Of a stretch of 64,000 nucleotides of DNA, positions 43,543 to 52,177 are shown in pieces. Position 1 is the stretch's first letter, and every line of letters begins with the position of its first letter. The notes under the pieces are model-generated. The model did no database searches and had not been told where the DNA came from. It saw nothing but the letters and a program-made list of their open reading frames with translations. A program made the translations under genes and the position numbers. Location of the stretch: NCBI RefSeq assembly GCF_900156815.1, contig NZ_FTOT01000001.1, positions 186,001-250,000 of the forward strand, read 5' to 3'. The stretch is from Gemmobacter megaterium (GTDB taxonomy: Bacteria > Pseudomonadota > Alphaproteobacteria > Rhodobacterales > Rhodobacteraceae).

Positions 43543-45852
43543 TTAGTGTTCCGCCTCGCCCGCGTGATGGACGGTGAAGAAGAAATCCGCAGGCAGATCA
43601 GCCGCCAGCGCGACATCGTCGGGGATCACCTGCGGCCCGGCGTTGAACACCGCCGATCCGAAATGCGGCGTGCGGCGCGACAGGGTTTCCATGCGCGGGC
43701 CGGTCAGTTCGGCATAGAACGCCTCGTAATTCGGGGTGGCGCGCAATTCCGCGATCTTGGCGCGATGGGCCGCCACACAGCCCTGATGGGCGGCGCGGAT
43801 CTCGGGGTCGGCCAGCAGCCGGTCATATTCGGCGCGCAACAAGGGAAGCCGCGACTGGATCGACGGATCGTGCACCACGTTGTGGTTCATGCGGAACCAG
43901 TAGTGCAGGCCCTGATCGCGGTCCACATGGTTGACCCGGCCCCGGTCGCGCTTGACCAGAAAGCTTTCGGCCGATCGCACCGCATAATGGTTCAGTTGCA
44001 CCCAGTCATAGCCAAAGGTCTCGACCGTCGAACGCCAGCCGTTGCGGAACATGGTCCGGGGCATCCGCTTGCCCGATCCGGTCAGCCAGCGCACCTGATC
44101 CCACAGGTCGGGCTTGAGCCCCTTGGGCCGGTGAACCCCCAGTTTCTTGTAGATGTCGATGTTGCGAAACAGCGTCTTGAACCCCCAGGCCTGATGCGGC
44201 TTGCGCATCATTTCGGGGGCGGCCAGCGGAAACTGGTCCAGCAGGAACAGGTCGTCATACCCTTGCACATCGGCATTCCCGAACAACCGCCAGGTCAGGC
44301 TGATCATGTTCGCACCGGGCAGCGCCTGTTCCATCGCGGCATAGAGCGTCGGCAGCCGCCCGTCGCCCAGCTTGATGTTGATGAATTCGTCCACATCCAT
44401 GCAGATCGCCCAATCGGCGGCCTGCATCAGCGGCTCTGCCTCGGCGGCCTGAAGTGCGGCGTGTTGCGGCTTGAGCGTGTCGCCGGGGCGGTAGGGGTTG
44501 GCGCGGTGCTGGACCAGACCCTTGGCCTGCAACAGATCCAGAAAACTGTCGGTGCCATCGGTGCAATCGTTGGTATAGATCAGGAAATCCTCGACCCCGA
44601 TCGCGCGGTGATAGGCCAGCCATTCCAGGATGAACGGCCCCTCGTTCTTCATCGTGGTGACAATGGCGGTGCGGTTGCGGCCCGGCACCGGGATCCGGCG
44701 CTCTGACGCGGGCGCGCGCACGGGTTTCCAGCCAAAGGTCCGGGTCGCAAGCGTGACCAGCGCCGGATCCTCGATCAACGAGGTCTTGGGCGCCAGTTCC
44801 GACGAGGCGCGGCCCGGCACCCGCAGCGCCATGGCGCGCAGGAACGGCACCACCACGCCCGGATCCGGCTTGGCATAGGACACGCGGATCGTGCGCCAGG
44901 TGTTGTCGATCCCCGCCTTGCGTGGGGCCACGCCCCAACGGGCAATCCCGCGCCGGGCGTCGAACTGGCGGCAGATGTGATCGCCAAAGCGGGCAGGTTG
45001 TCCCGCCCGCACCCGCCAGGGATAGATCCGGTGCCCTGCCATCAGGATCACCCCGTTGCGGGCCTGATCGCAGAGGTCAAAGGCGGTGGGCGCATCCGCA
45101 GCGCGGGGGGCCAGGATGTCGCAGCAATCCAGCAGCAGCACGGCCCGCGCATCGCCCAGCCAGCGCCATTTCAACAGCTCCAGCACCAGCCCTTCGCCAA
45201 GCTGCGCGCGCCATGGGTCGGGCTCGGGCGGGGTCATGCGGTCCTTGCCGGGGGCATCGGGCGCCAGGAAGGGATGGGTTTCCGGGCCGCGGTCCGGCTT
45301 GCCCAGCGGCATGTCGGGTTCCACCAGCACCACAACCGGCGCGATCCCTTCGGCCTCCAGCGCCGCCTGCAACCCATTGGCAAAGGCGGCATGATCGGTC
45401 TCGGGCGGGGCGCGGTTGACGATCAGCGCGGCATCGGCGCCATGGTGGCGCATGTGATAGGCCAGCCATTCCGCCACCGCCTGCGGGGGTTCCTCCAGCC
45501 GGAAGGCCAGCAGCACATTGCGCCCGGCCAGCGCGGCGCGTTCCTGCGGTTGGGCGGCGATGTCGGCGGTACCTTCGGCCAGCGCCAGCCGCACAGGGCC
45601 GTCGGCGCGGGCGTCATAGAGGATGCCGCCCGACACCTCACGAATCTCCAGTGCCTCGGCATGGCCGGGACCGGGCAGCGGGGCAAAGGCCGCGCGGTCG
45701 GTCCCGCTGGCGAAAAACGCCCGCAGGCGGCCCGGATCGTCAGGTTCCGCCACAGCCCCCAGCAAGGCCAGATCCCCGCCGACCAGTCGCGCCACCAGCG
45801 GGCGCCGCAGCACCTGTGCCGACTTGCCTGTCGTTGCCGTGTCCGAACCCAT
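43543..45852 (-). CDS. Glycosyltransferase family 2-like protein with two GT-like domains
   Basis: This is a 769-residue cytosolic-looking protein without clear membrane helices. The C-terminal half is a GT2/GT92-like domain: AIVTTMKNEGPFILEWLAYHRAIGVEDFLIYTND, followed by the metal-binding CMDVDEFINI (near residue 485). The N-terminal half repeats the same pattern in weaker form (LAFRLEEPPQAVAEWLAYHMRHHGADAALIVNRAP), suggesting an ancient duplication with a probably inactive first copy. It is expected to transfer sugar to a surface polysaccharide or other acceptor. It is divergent from a GT32-like gene. Confidence 0.85.
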   Translation of the reverse strand: MGSDTATTGKSAQVLRRPLVARLVGGDLALLGAVAEPDDPGRLRAFFASGTDRAAFAPLPGPGHAEALEIREVSGGILYDARADGPVRLALAEGTADIAAQPQERAALAGRNVLLAFRLEEPPQAVAEWLAYHMRHHGADAALIVNRAPPETDHAAFANGLQAALEAEGIAPVVVLVEPDMPLGKPDRGPETHPFLAPDAPGKDRMTPPEPDPWRAQLGEGLVLELLKWRWLGDARAVLLLDCCDILAPRAADAPTAFDLCDQARNGVILMAGHRIYPWRVRAGQPARFGDHICRQFDARRGIARWGVAPRKAGIDNTWRTIRVSYAKPDPGVVVPFLRAMALRVPGRASSELAPKTSLIEDPALVTLATRTFGWKPVRAPASERRIPVPGRNRTAIVTTMKNEGPFILEWLAYHRAIGVEDFLIYTNDCTDGTDSFLDLLQAKGLVQHRANPYRPGDTLKPQHAALQAAEAEPLMQAADWAICMDVDEFINIKLGDGRLPTLYAAMEQALPGANMISLTWRLFGNADVQGYDDLFLLDQFPLAAPEMMRKPHQAWGFKTLFRNIDIYKKLGVHRPKGLKPDLWDQVRWLTGSGKRMPRTMFRNGWRSTVETFGYDWVQLNHYAVRSAESFLVKRDRGRVNHVDRDQGLHYWFRMNHNVVHDPSIQSRLPLLRAEYDRLLADPEIRAAHQGCVAAHRAKIAELRATPNYEAFYAELTGPRMETLSRRTPHFGSAVFNAGPQVIPDDVALAADLPADFFFTVHHAGEAEH

Positions 45853-45910
45853 GCACCTGCCCTCGCCTTGCCGTCTTGCGCGGCCCCGGACGGGCTATAG
45901 CATGGCTGGG

Positions 45911-45937
45911 CCGATAGACAAAACGCTTGTGTGTCAA
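45911..45937 (-). promoter_or_regulatory. Possible promoter for the 769-residue glycosyltransferase
   Basis: On the minus strand TTGACA (45937-45932) is a perfect -35, but the next TATCGG (45916-45911) is only 15 bases away. The short spacer lowers the confidence. Confidence 0.35.
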
Positions 45938-46019
45938 GCCTATGCCCCAATTCAGTCAGATTGTTTCCGTAGCGCAGTCAGGATAGGCTTCACGGGCGCG
46001 TGGCGCGAGGGGATGTGCG

Positions 46020-46892
46020 ATGGTCAAAGAGTATCGGGTCGGGGCGCTGTGGATCGGCGGCAGCCTGAGCTATCTGGAACAATTGTGCCTGAAATCCTTT
46101 GTCGATGCCGGCCAGCATATCGTGCTGTACACCTACCAGGGTGTGACCAATGCGCCCGAGGGGGTGGAACTGGCCGATGCGAACACGATCCTGCCGCAGA
46201 CCGGCTTTCTGCGCCATACCCGCACCGGCAGCCCGGCGCTGCATTCCGATCTGTTCCGCTATCACATGCTGGCCCAGCATGACGATCTGATCTGGGCCGA
46301 TACCGATGCCTATTGCGTCCGGCCCTTTGCCACCACGACCGGCCATTTCTACGCGTGGGAATCGAAGCATGGGTTGAATGGCGGCGTTCTGGGCCTGCCA
46401 CGCGACAGTGCCACGCTGGCGGCATTGTTGGAATTGACCAGCGACGAATTTGCCATTCCCGAATGGTTTGATGATGCGGAAAAGGCCCGGATGCAGGCGT
46501 TGAAGGACGCGGGCACCCCGGTTCATGCGGCGGAAATGCCCTGGGGGGTCTGGGGGCCTGCGGCGCTGACGCATTACCTCAAGAAAACCGGCGAGGTGAA
46601 ATTCGCCTTGCCGCAGGTGGCGCTGTATCCGTTCCACTACAAGGATCGCCGCCTGATGCTGCGCCCCGGCATAGAGATGTCGGAATATGTGACGGACGAA
46701 ACCTATTCGATCCATTTCTACGGCCGCCGGATGCGCGCCCGGATCCTTCAGGTCGAGGCGAACGGCATTCCGCGCCCGCGTTCCGTGATCGGCAAGTTGC
46801 TAAGGAAACATGGCATCGACCCCACGCTGGCACCGCTGAAACGCCCGGCCCTTCCCGATCCCGAGATGGCCGACGATGACGGAGCCGCCTGA
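46020..46892 (+). CDS. GT32-like glycosyltransferase (DXD sugar-binding)
   Basis: This 290-residue protein resembles the DXD-containing GT32/capsular sugar transferase group: LWIGGSLSYLEQLCLKSF near the start, then SDLFRYHMLAQHDDLIWADTDAYCVRPF with Asp94 and Asp96 as the DXD pair, and WGPAALTHYLKK further on. It likely transfers a nucleotide-activated sugar. It is abutted by the next gene (TGAATG), so they form an operon. Confidence 0.82.
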   Translation: MVKEYRVGALWIGGSLSYLEQLCLKSFVDAGQHIVLYTYQGVTNAPEGVELADANTILPQTGFLRHTRTGSPALHSDLFRYHMLAQHDDLIWADTDAYCVRPFATTTGHFYAWESKHGLNGGVLGLPRDSATLAALLELTSDEFAIPEWFDDAEKARMQALKDAGTPVHAAEMPWGVWGPAALTHYLKKTGEVKFALPQVALYPFHYKDRRLMLRPGIEMSEYVTDETYSIHFYGRRMRARILQVEANGIPRPRSVIGKLLRKHGIDPTLAPLKRPALPDPEMADDDGAA

Positions 46893-48254
46893 ATGAGCCC
46901 CGAGGCGCTGCTTGACCGGCTGGATCTGCGCGAGGTTGCGACATTCGCCGATCTGGGGGGCGGATCGCGCGATCTGGCGCTGGCGGCCTATCGGCGCTGG
47001 GATTGCGATATCGTGCTGGTCGATCTGGACCGCAAGGGGCAATTCCCCGAGGGGGAAAGCGGCTGGCTGGCCGCGCGCCGCGCCGATCTGATCGGGCAAG
47101 GGGTGGATCCTGCGCGTCTGCATGTCGTGCGGTCGGTCAAGGGGCTGAGGCCCTGGGATCTCATCGCCAATCAGGGCGCCTATGGCGACCGATGGAAGAT
47201 CAAGCATCTGGCCCCGGTGCTGGCGCATTGCCTGCACGCGGACAGCCGGATGGTACTGGACATCCGCAAGGGATCTGGCGGCTTTCCGTTCCTCAAGGCG
47301 TTTGGCGCCACCGAGATTCTGGCCGAGGACGAGGGCGGCGACCTGCGCCGCGTGCTGTTCACGCCCAATCCGCCCGCACAGGGGCAGGAACACGACCCGG
47401 AATGGACAAAGATTGCCACGCAACTTGCCGGGACCGAAGGGTTTTTCCGCGAAAAGAACGGGCATTCCTTTCTGTTCGTTCCCCGGTCGCCCGATGTGCT
47501 GGTCGTCACCTTTGACAACCTCGACATCGCCATGAACAAGCGCGCCGAGCGCCGCCCCTGGGGGTTCGAGTTCATCGAGAAACAGGGCTGGTCCATGCTG
47601 GGCGCCATGGCGGGCGGCTGGACCTGGTACCGCGAGCCATCGGTCTGGGCGGAATTCGACCGGCTGCGCGACGAAGGGTTCTTTGCCCGGTTCGGTCGGG
47701 TGGTGTTCTATGGGGCCTCGATGGGCGGCTATGCGGCGGCGGCGTTTTCTGCCGCCTGTCCGGGGGCGGATGTGGTGGCGATTTCGCCGCAATCCACCCT
47801 GGACCGGGGGCTGGTGCCGTGGGAAACCCGCTACAAGACCGCCTGGGACCGCGATTTTTCCGGCCCCTATGGCGATGCGGCGCAGGTGTCGGGTGCCGCG
47901 CGTCGGGTGACGATCCTGTATGATCCCTATGAGCCGCTGGACGCGGGCCATGTGGCGCGGTTCACGCAGCCCAATGTGCTGAAACTGCGCGCGCCCCTGA
48001 TGGGGCATCGGCTGGGGTCGTCGCTGCATCAGATGGGCATTCTGACCCCGACCATTCTGGGTGCGCTGGATGGCACGCTGACGGGGGAAGAGTTCTACCG
48101 CCGCCTGCGCGCGCGGCGCGACTTTCCCCGCTATCAGCGGGAATTGTTCGAGCGGACAGCGCGCAAGCACCCCGAACTTGCCCGCCGTCTGGGCCGCTGG
48201 GTGCTGGCGCGTGGCGAAAACCGTGCGATCCGGCAGGGGCTGGCGGCGCTGTAG
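46893..48254 (+). CDS. Methyltransferase-like/alpha-beta hydrolase fusion protein
   Basis: This 453-residue protein has an N-terminal segment with a Rossmann-like start (VATFADLGGGSRDLALAAY) that resembles SAM-methyltransferases up to about residue 140, then an alpha/beta-hydrolase-like half with VTFDNLDIAMNKR and the nucleophile elbow YGASMGG (Ser276). A later GHRLGSSLHQMG may carry the catalytic histidine. I do not recognise a named family for the whole. It starts immediately after the GT32-like gene and probably modifies the same surface glycan or glycolipid, an inference from position only. Confidence 0.75.
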   Translation: MSPEALLDRLDLREVATFADLGGGSRDLALAAYRRWDCDIVLVDLDRKGQFPEGESGWLAARRADLIGQGVDPARLHVVRSVKGLRPWDLIANQGAYGDRWKIKHLAPVLAHCLHADSRMVLDIRKGSGGFPFLKAFGATEILAEDEGGDLRRVLFTPNPPAQGQEHDPEWTKIATQLAGTEGFFREKNGHSFLFVPRSPDVLVVTFDNLDIAMNKRAERRPWGFEFIEKQGWSMLGAMAGGWTWYREPSVWAEFDRLRDEGFFARFGRVVFYGASMGGYAAAAFSAACPGADVVAISPQSTLDRGLVPWETRYKTAWDRDFSGPYGDAAQVSGAARRVTILYDPYEPLDAGHVARFTQPNVLKLRAPLMGHRLGSSLHQMGILTPTILGALDGTLTGEEFYRRLRARRDFPRYQRELFERTARKHPELARRLGRWVLARGENRAIRQGLAAL

Positions 48255-48273
48255 CCACCAGCCCCTCCAAAGG

Positions 48274-49356
48274 TCAGGCCGCCTTGGGGCTGGCCAGCAT
48301 GGAGCGCATGATATCCTCCAACCCGACCACGCCGCGCGGCTGACCCTGACGGGACAGCACCGTGACCAGATCGCCGGGGGCGTCCATCAGCCGCTTGGCA
48401 GCGTCTTCCAGCGTGGTGTTGCCGGGCAGGTGAAGCTGTGGCCAGTCCAGGCCATCGGCCTTGCGCCGCAGGATGGAGCGCAGGCGCACGACGCGGCCCC
48501 GGTTCACCTCCTTGACGAAGGCGCGGACGTAATCGTTCTGCGGGTTCAGCACGATTTCCTCGCCCGTTCCTTGCTGCGAGATTTCGCCCGCCCGCAGGAT
48601 GACGATCTTGTCGCCCAGCCGCAGCGCCTCGTCGAGGTCATGGGTGATGAACACGATGGTCTTGCCCAGTTCCTTTTGCAGATCCAGCAACACGGATTGC
48701 ATATCCATGCGGATCAGCGGATCCAGTGCCGAAAATGCCTCGTCCATCAGCAAGATAGGGGCATCGTTGGTCAGCGCGCGGGCCAGTCCGACCCGCTGTT
48801 GCATACCGCCCGACAACTGGCTGGGATAGCGGTTCTCATAGCCTTTCAGGCCCACCCGTTCGATCCAGTGCTGTGCACGCTTGGCGCTGTCGTCGCGCCC
48901 GATGCCCTGGATGTCCAGGCCATAGACCGCATTTTCCATCACCGTGCGGTGCGGCAACAGGGCGAATTTCTGGAACACCATCGCCGTCTTGTGGCGCCGG
49001 AAGGTGCGCAGTTGGTCCGGGGACATGGCCGCCACGTCCTGTCCGTCGATCAGAACTTCGCCCGCCGTGGGCATGATCAACCCGTTCACATGGCGCAGCA
49101 GGGTGGATTTGCCCGACCCCGACAGCCCCATGATGACCGAGATCTTGCCAGCCGGCAGATCGGTGGAAATATCCTTCAGCCCAAGGGTGTGGCCATATTT
49201 CCGGTTCATCTCTGTCTTGGTCATGCCCGCGCGGGCAGCTTCGACATGTTTCGCAGCATCAGGGCCGAAGATCTTGTAAAGATTACGGATCTGAATGCCG
49301 GGAACGGTATCGTCATCGTCCGCCGGGGGCAGATCGGTCTGGGTCCGGTCACTCAT
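48274..49356 (-). CDS. proV: Glycine betaine/proline ABC transporter ATP-binding protein
   Basis: This 360-residue ATPase carries Walker A GLSGSGKSTLLRHVNGL, signature LSGGMQQRVGLARAL, Walker B ILLMDEAFSALDPLIR and the H-loop HDLDEALRLGD, followed by a C-terminal CBS-like regulatory part (ending VVGLEDIMRSML). DEAFSALDPLIR is characteristic of ProV/OpuAA. The ATG at 49356 lies behind GGAGGCGACAG and overlaps the proW stop by eight bases; two upstream in-frame starts are worse placed. It is the last gene of the proXWV operon. Confidence 0.94.
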   Translation of the reverse strand: MSDRTQTDLPPADDDDTVPGIQIRNLYKIFGPDAAKHVEAARAGMTKTEMNRKYGHTLGLKDISTDLPAGKISVIMGLSGSGKSTLLRHVNGLIMPTAGEVLIDGQDVAAMSPDQLRTFRRHKTAMVFQKFALLPHRTVMENAVYGLDIQGIGRDDSAKRAQHWIERVGLKGYENRYPSQLSGGMQQRVGLARALTNDAPILLMDEAFSALDPLIRMDMQSVLLDLQKELGKTIVFITHDLDEALRLGDKIVILRAGEISQQGTGEEIVLNPQNDYVRAFVKEVNRGRVVRLRSILRRKADGLDWPQLHLPGNTTLEDAAKRLMDAPGDLVTVLSRQGQPRGVVGLEDIMRSMLASPKAA

Positions 49357-50260
49357 CTGTCGCCTCCGCATGACGTTGCAGCCGCTTGCCATAGGCCTGC
49401 GAGGCGCGGTCGAAGGCGATGGCAATCGCCACCAGCGCGAATCCGTTCAGGAAGCCCATGGTAAAGAACTGGTTGTTGATGGCCTGGAGCACGTTCTTGC
49501 CCAGCCCTCCTACGCCGACCATCGAGGCCACGACGACCATCGACAGCGACATCATGATGGTCTGGTTCACCCCCGTCATCAGGGTGGGCAGCGACAGCGG
49601 CAACTGCACGTTCCACAGTTTCTGCCGTTCGGACGAGCCAAAGGCATCGGCGGCCTCGATCACCTCGCGGTCGACCAGCCGGATGCCAAGGTTGGTCAGC
49701 CGGATCATCGGTGGCGTGGCATAGATGACCACAGCGATCATGCCGGGCACCTTGCCGATGCCGAAGATCACCACAACCGGGATAAGGTAGACAAAGCTGG
49801 GCAGTGTCTGCATCACGTCCAGAACGGGGGTGATCAGGCGTTGGGCCCGGTCCGACCGGGCCGACAGAATGCCGATGGGCAAGCCGATGATCACCGCGAC
49901 GAGGGTACAGACCGTCACCATCGCCAGGGTGATCATCGAATCGGCCCACAGGCCGAACCAGCCGATGCCCAGCAGCGCGACGGCGGTGCCGGCGGCAATG
50001 CGCCACGACCGGCTTGCGCCATAGGCGGCGGCCACCAGAGCCGCAAAGACCACGATCCACGGGCTGTTGACGAACAGGCTTTCCAGTCCGTTCAGGAATT
50101 TTTGCAGCGGCGCCGTTGCCGCGTCGATCCAGGGTGACATGTCCCGCACCAGATCCCGAAAGCCGGTATCAATGCTGCGCCGCATCTGGCGAAGGCTGCT
50201 GCCGCTGAGTTCCGGGGCACTGCACAGGAAATCGGGCAGCCCCCAACAGGAAGACGCCAT
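49349..50260 (-). CDS. proW: Glycine betaine/proline ABC transporter permease
   Basis: This 303-residue membrane protein has about seven helices. The coupling region EAADAFGSSERQKLWNVQLPLSLPTLMTGVNQTIMMSLSMVVVASMVG includes the ATPase-contact loop and the ProW/OpuAB signature, here split over residues 208-256. The N-terminal hydrophilic part resembles the E. coli ProW tail. GGAGAGGCC precedes the ATG at 50260. Transcription from proX must pass the terminator-like hairpin at 50286-50315. Confidence 0.94.
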   Translation of the reverse strand: MASSCWGLPDFLCSAPELSGSSLRQMRRSIDTGFRDLVRDMSPWIDAATAPLQKFLNGLESLFVNSPWIVVFAALVAAAYGASRSWRIAAGTAVALLGIGWFGLWADSMITLAMVTVCTLVAVIIGLPIGILSARSDRAQRLITPVLDVMQTLPSFVYLIPVVVIFGIGKVPGMIAVVIYATPPMIRLTNLGIRLVDREVIEAADAFGSSERQKLWNVQLPLSLPTLMTGVNQTIMMSLSMVVVASMVGVGGLGKNVLQAINNQFFTMGFLNGFALVAIAIAFDRASQAYGKRLQRHAEATDE

Positions 50261-50285
50261 GGCCTCTCCTTTCGATGGTTGGGTC

Positions 50286-50315
50286 AAAAAAGGAAACCGC
50301 CCGGCAAGGCCGGGC
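50286..50315 (-). terminator. Intrinsic terminator-like hairpin between proX and proW
   Basis: On the minus strand GCCCGGC-CTT-GCCGGGC is followed by GGTTTCCTTTTTT. It ends 26 bases ahead of the proW start. Partial termination here would make more binding protein than permease. Confidence 0.75.
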
Positions 50316-50339
50316 AGTCGCCGAATGCTCTGCTATGCC

Positions 50340-51347
50340 TTACAGGGCGCCCTTGACCTTTTCGGCCGTGGCCTCGTCAAGCCACGCCTGCCAGATCTCC
50401 GGGTAGGTTTCAAAGAAGTGCCAGGCGGCATCTTCGTTCGTGCCCTGGTTTTCATCCATCCAGGCCAGAATGGCGTTGACCGTGTCGTTCGACCACGACC
50501 GCTTGCCAAGATAGCCCATGACGATGGCGTTGTTCTCGGCCACATTCTTGGTCACGACTGTGAACACTTCGGCCACTGGATATTCGGTCAGCTTGGGATC
50601 CTCGCAATCCGGCACGGCGGTGCAGCGGTTGAATTCCTCCATGTCCAGCTCGGTGCCGAACGGCAGCTTCACCATGTCGTATTTGCCAAGGATCGCGGTC
50701 GGGGCCCAGTAGTAGCCAAGCCAGCCCTGTTCCCGCTCGTAGGCATTGCCGATCGAGCCATCGAGACCGGCCGCCGATCCGCTGTCCACCAGGTCAAAGC
50801 CCTTGTCGCCCGCGCCGACGGCACGATACAGGTTTTCGGTGGTGATCTGGCAGTTCCAGCCGGCCGGGCAATTCATGACGGCGCCGCGCTCGGGGCGTTC
50901 GGGGGCGGGGAACAGATCGGGGCGTTCCAGCGCATCGGCCACGGTCTTGATCTCGGGGTGGGCATCCGCGATGTATTTCGGGATCCACCAGCCTTCGACG
51001 CCACCATCCGTCAGGATCTGCGCGGCCTCGATCAGGCGGCCTTCGTTGAAGGCAACGGTCAGCGGGTCTTTCACCGCATTGACCCAGAGCTCGGGGGCGA
51101 TGTCGGGCTCACCCTTTTCGTTCATCGAGGTGAAGGTCGGCATGGTGTCGCCCGTCACCAGATCGACAGTGCATCCATAGCCTTCTTCCAGAATGATCTT
51201 GTCGACCCAGGCCGCGACACCGGCAGAGGCCCAGTTCATCTCGGCGATCGAGACGCGGCCACAGCTTCCGGCGTCTTGCGCCATGGCTGTGCCTGCCATC
51301 AGGCCCGAGCAAAGCGCAATGGCCGACACATGAAACAGTTTCGTCAT
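50340..51347 (-). CDS. proX: Glycine betaine/proline ABC transporter substrate-binding protein
   Basis: This 335-residue periplasmic protein of the OpuAC/ProX family starts with a signal peptide (MTKLFHVSAIALCSGLMAGTAMA, cleaved before QDAGS). Ligand-type aromatic residues are visible in EMNWASAGVAAWV, GWWIPKYIAD and GYYWAPTAILGKYD. It binds quaternary ammonium osmolytes or proline betaine; the precise ligand cannot be read. AAGGACAG precedes the ATG. It is the first gene of the operon, with a 200-base leader. Confidence 0.92.
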   Translation of the reverse strand: MTKLFHVSAIALCSGLMAGTAMAQDAGSCGRVSIAEMNWASAGVAAWVDKIILEEGYGCTVDLVTGDTMPTFTSMNEKGEPDIAPELWVNAVKDPLTVAFNEGRLIEAAQILTDGGVEGWWIPKYIADAHPEIKTVADALERPDLFPAPERPERGAVMNCPAGWNCQITTENLYRAVGAGDKGFDLVDSGSAAGLDGSIGNAYEREQGWLGYYWAPTAILGKYDMVKLPFGTELDMEEFNRCTAVPDCEDPKLTEYPVAEVFTVVTKNVAENNAIVMGYLGKRSWSNDTVNAILAWMDENQGTNEDAAWHFFETYPEIWQAWLDEATAEKVKGAL

Positions 51348-51834
51348 ACGGACTGTCCTTCGTTTTCGTGCAGCGCAAATAAAAGACCCGCCGTGGCGCT
51401 GCCCCACGACGACCCGCTGGATTTTTGTGCTTCCATCGAATGCCGCCAACAGGCAGCAAGAAGCTGGTGCGCAATGCGAGACCGCATCGCAGATGTGCTC
51501 CACCATTCCTGCCGGATCGGCATCGGGCGGCACAAAACGCGCAACAGATGGCGCGAACAAATCTACATATAGTCTATTGATCGCGGATTATCAAACCCTT
51601 GTGTGCATCTATGTGCAAAAATGTGAGGGTGCGGCCCGGCATGCCCGAGCGCAGCCTGTGTTTTCAGGCGGTTGCCGGCCTGTCGGGATTGCGCGGGATC
51701 CGGTCGGACGGCCCGGTCGGGCCGGGCGATAACCCGCCGACAGGCGCCGGATCGGCAGGCGGTCGGGCGCCTATGCCTGCGCCGCTGTGTCGTAGGCGCT
51801 TGGCGCGGGGACGGCCCTGCGTCATCAAGGCCAT
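51348..51834. other. proX leader and divergent intergenic region
   Basis: This 487-base gap has the proX promoter and a TTGAT-N8-ATCAA dyad near 51577-51594, a long untranslated leader toward proX, and no convincing gene. Short frames inside lack ribosome sites. Confidence 0.55.
51566..51594 (-). promoter_or_regulatory. Promoter for proXWV
   Basis: On the minus strand TTGATA (51594-51589), 17 bases, TATATG (51571-51566). The -35 box overlaps an inverted repeat TTGAT-N8-ATCAA at 51577-51594 that may bind a repressor. The predicted start near 51558 leaves a leader of about 210 bases. Confidence 0.65.
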
Positions 51835-52122
51835 ATGACACATGCACCTTTGCCACCGCCCGGCGTTGGATCGCCCTTCCTGACGATTGACGATGCGCTG
51901 ATCCTGCGCAGGGGGGTGCGTGGCGTTGTCGCGGTCGATGTGCGGCTGATCGGCGCGCATCCGACGGCCGGGGCCGAAGTCGTGGCGTTTCTGGAGGCCG
52001 AGGGGCTGGAAACCTCGATGCAGCGTATCGAACATATGCAGCCACCGCCCTTGCGGCGTCTGGTGTTCCGCTATGCCGGAAACCGCGCAGAACTGACGGT
52101 GGCGCCCAACGCGGCCGATTGA
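51835..52122 (+). CDS. Hypothetical protein
   Basis: I do not recognise this 95-residue product. It starts MTHAPLPPPGVGSPFLTIDD and then looks like a small alpha/beta domain (GVVAVDVRLIGAHPTAGAEVVAFLEAEGLETSMQRIEHM), with no signal peptide or membrane helix. Codon use matches the neighbourhood. AAGGCC lies close to the ATG. It converges on rimO, with 55 bases between the stops, and is divergent from proX. Confidence 0.6.
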   Translation: MTHAPLPPPGVGSPFLTIDDALILRRGVRGVVAVDVRLIGAHPTAGAEVVAFLEAEGLETSMQRIEHMQPPPLRRLVFRYAGNRAELTVAPNAAD

Positions 52123-52177
52123 CCGACGGGGCGCGCTGCGCGTCTTTGACGCGGCATCGGGGGTCGGCGCCCCGGAG

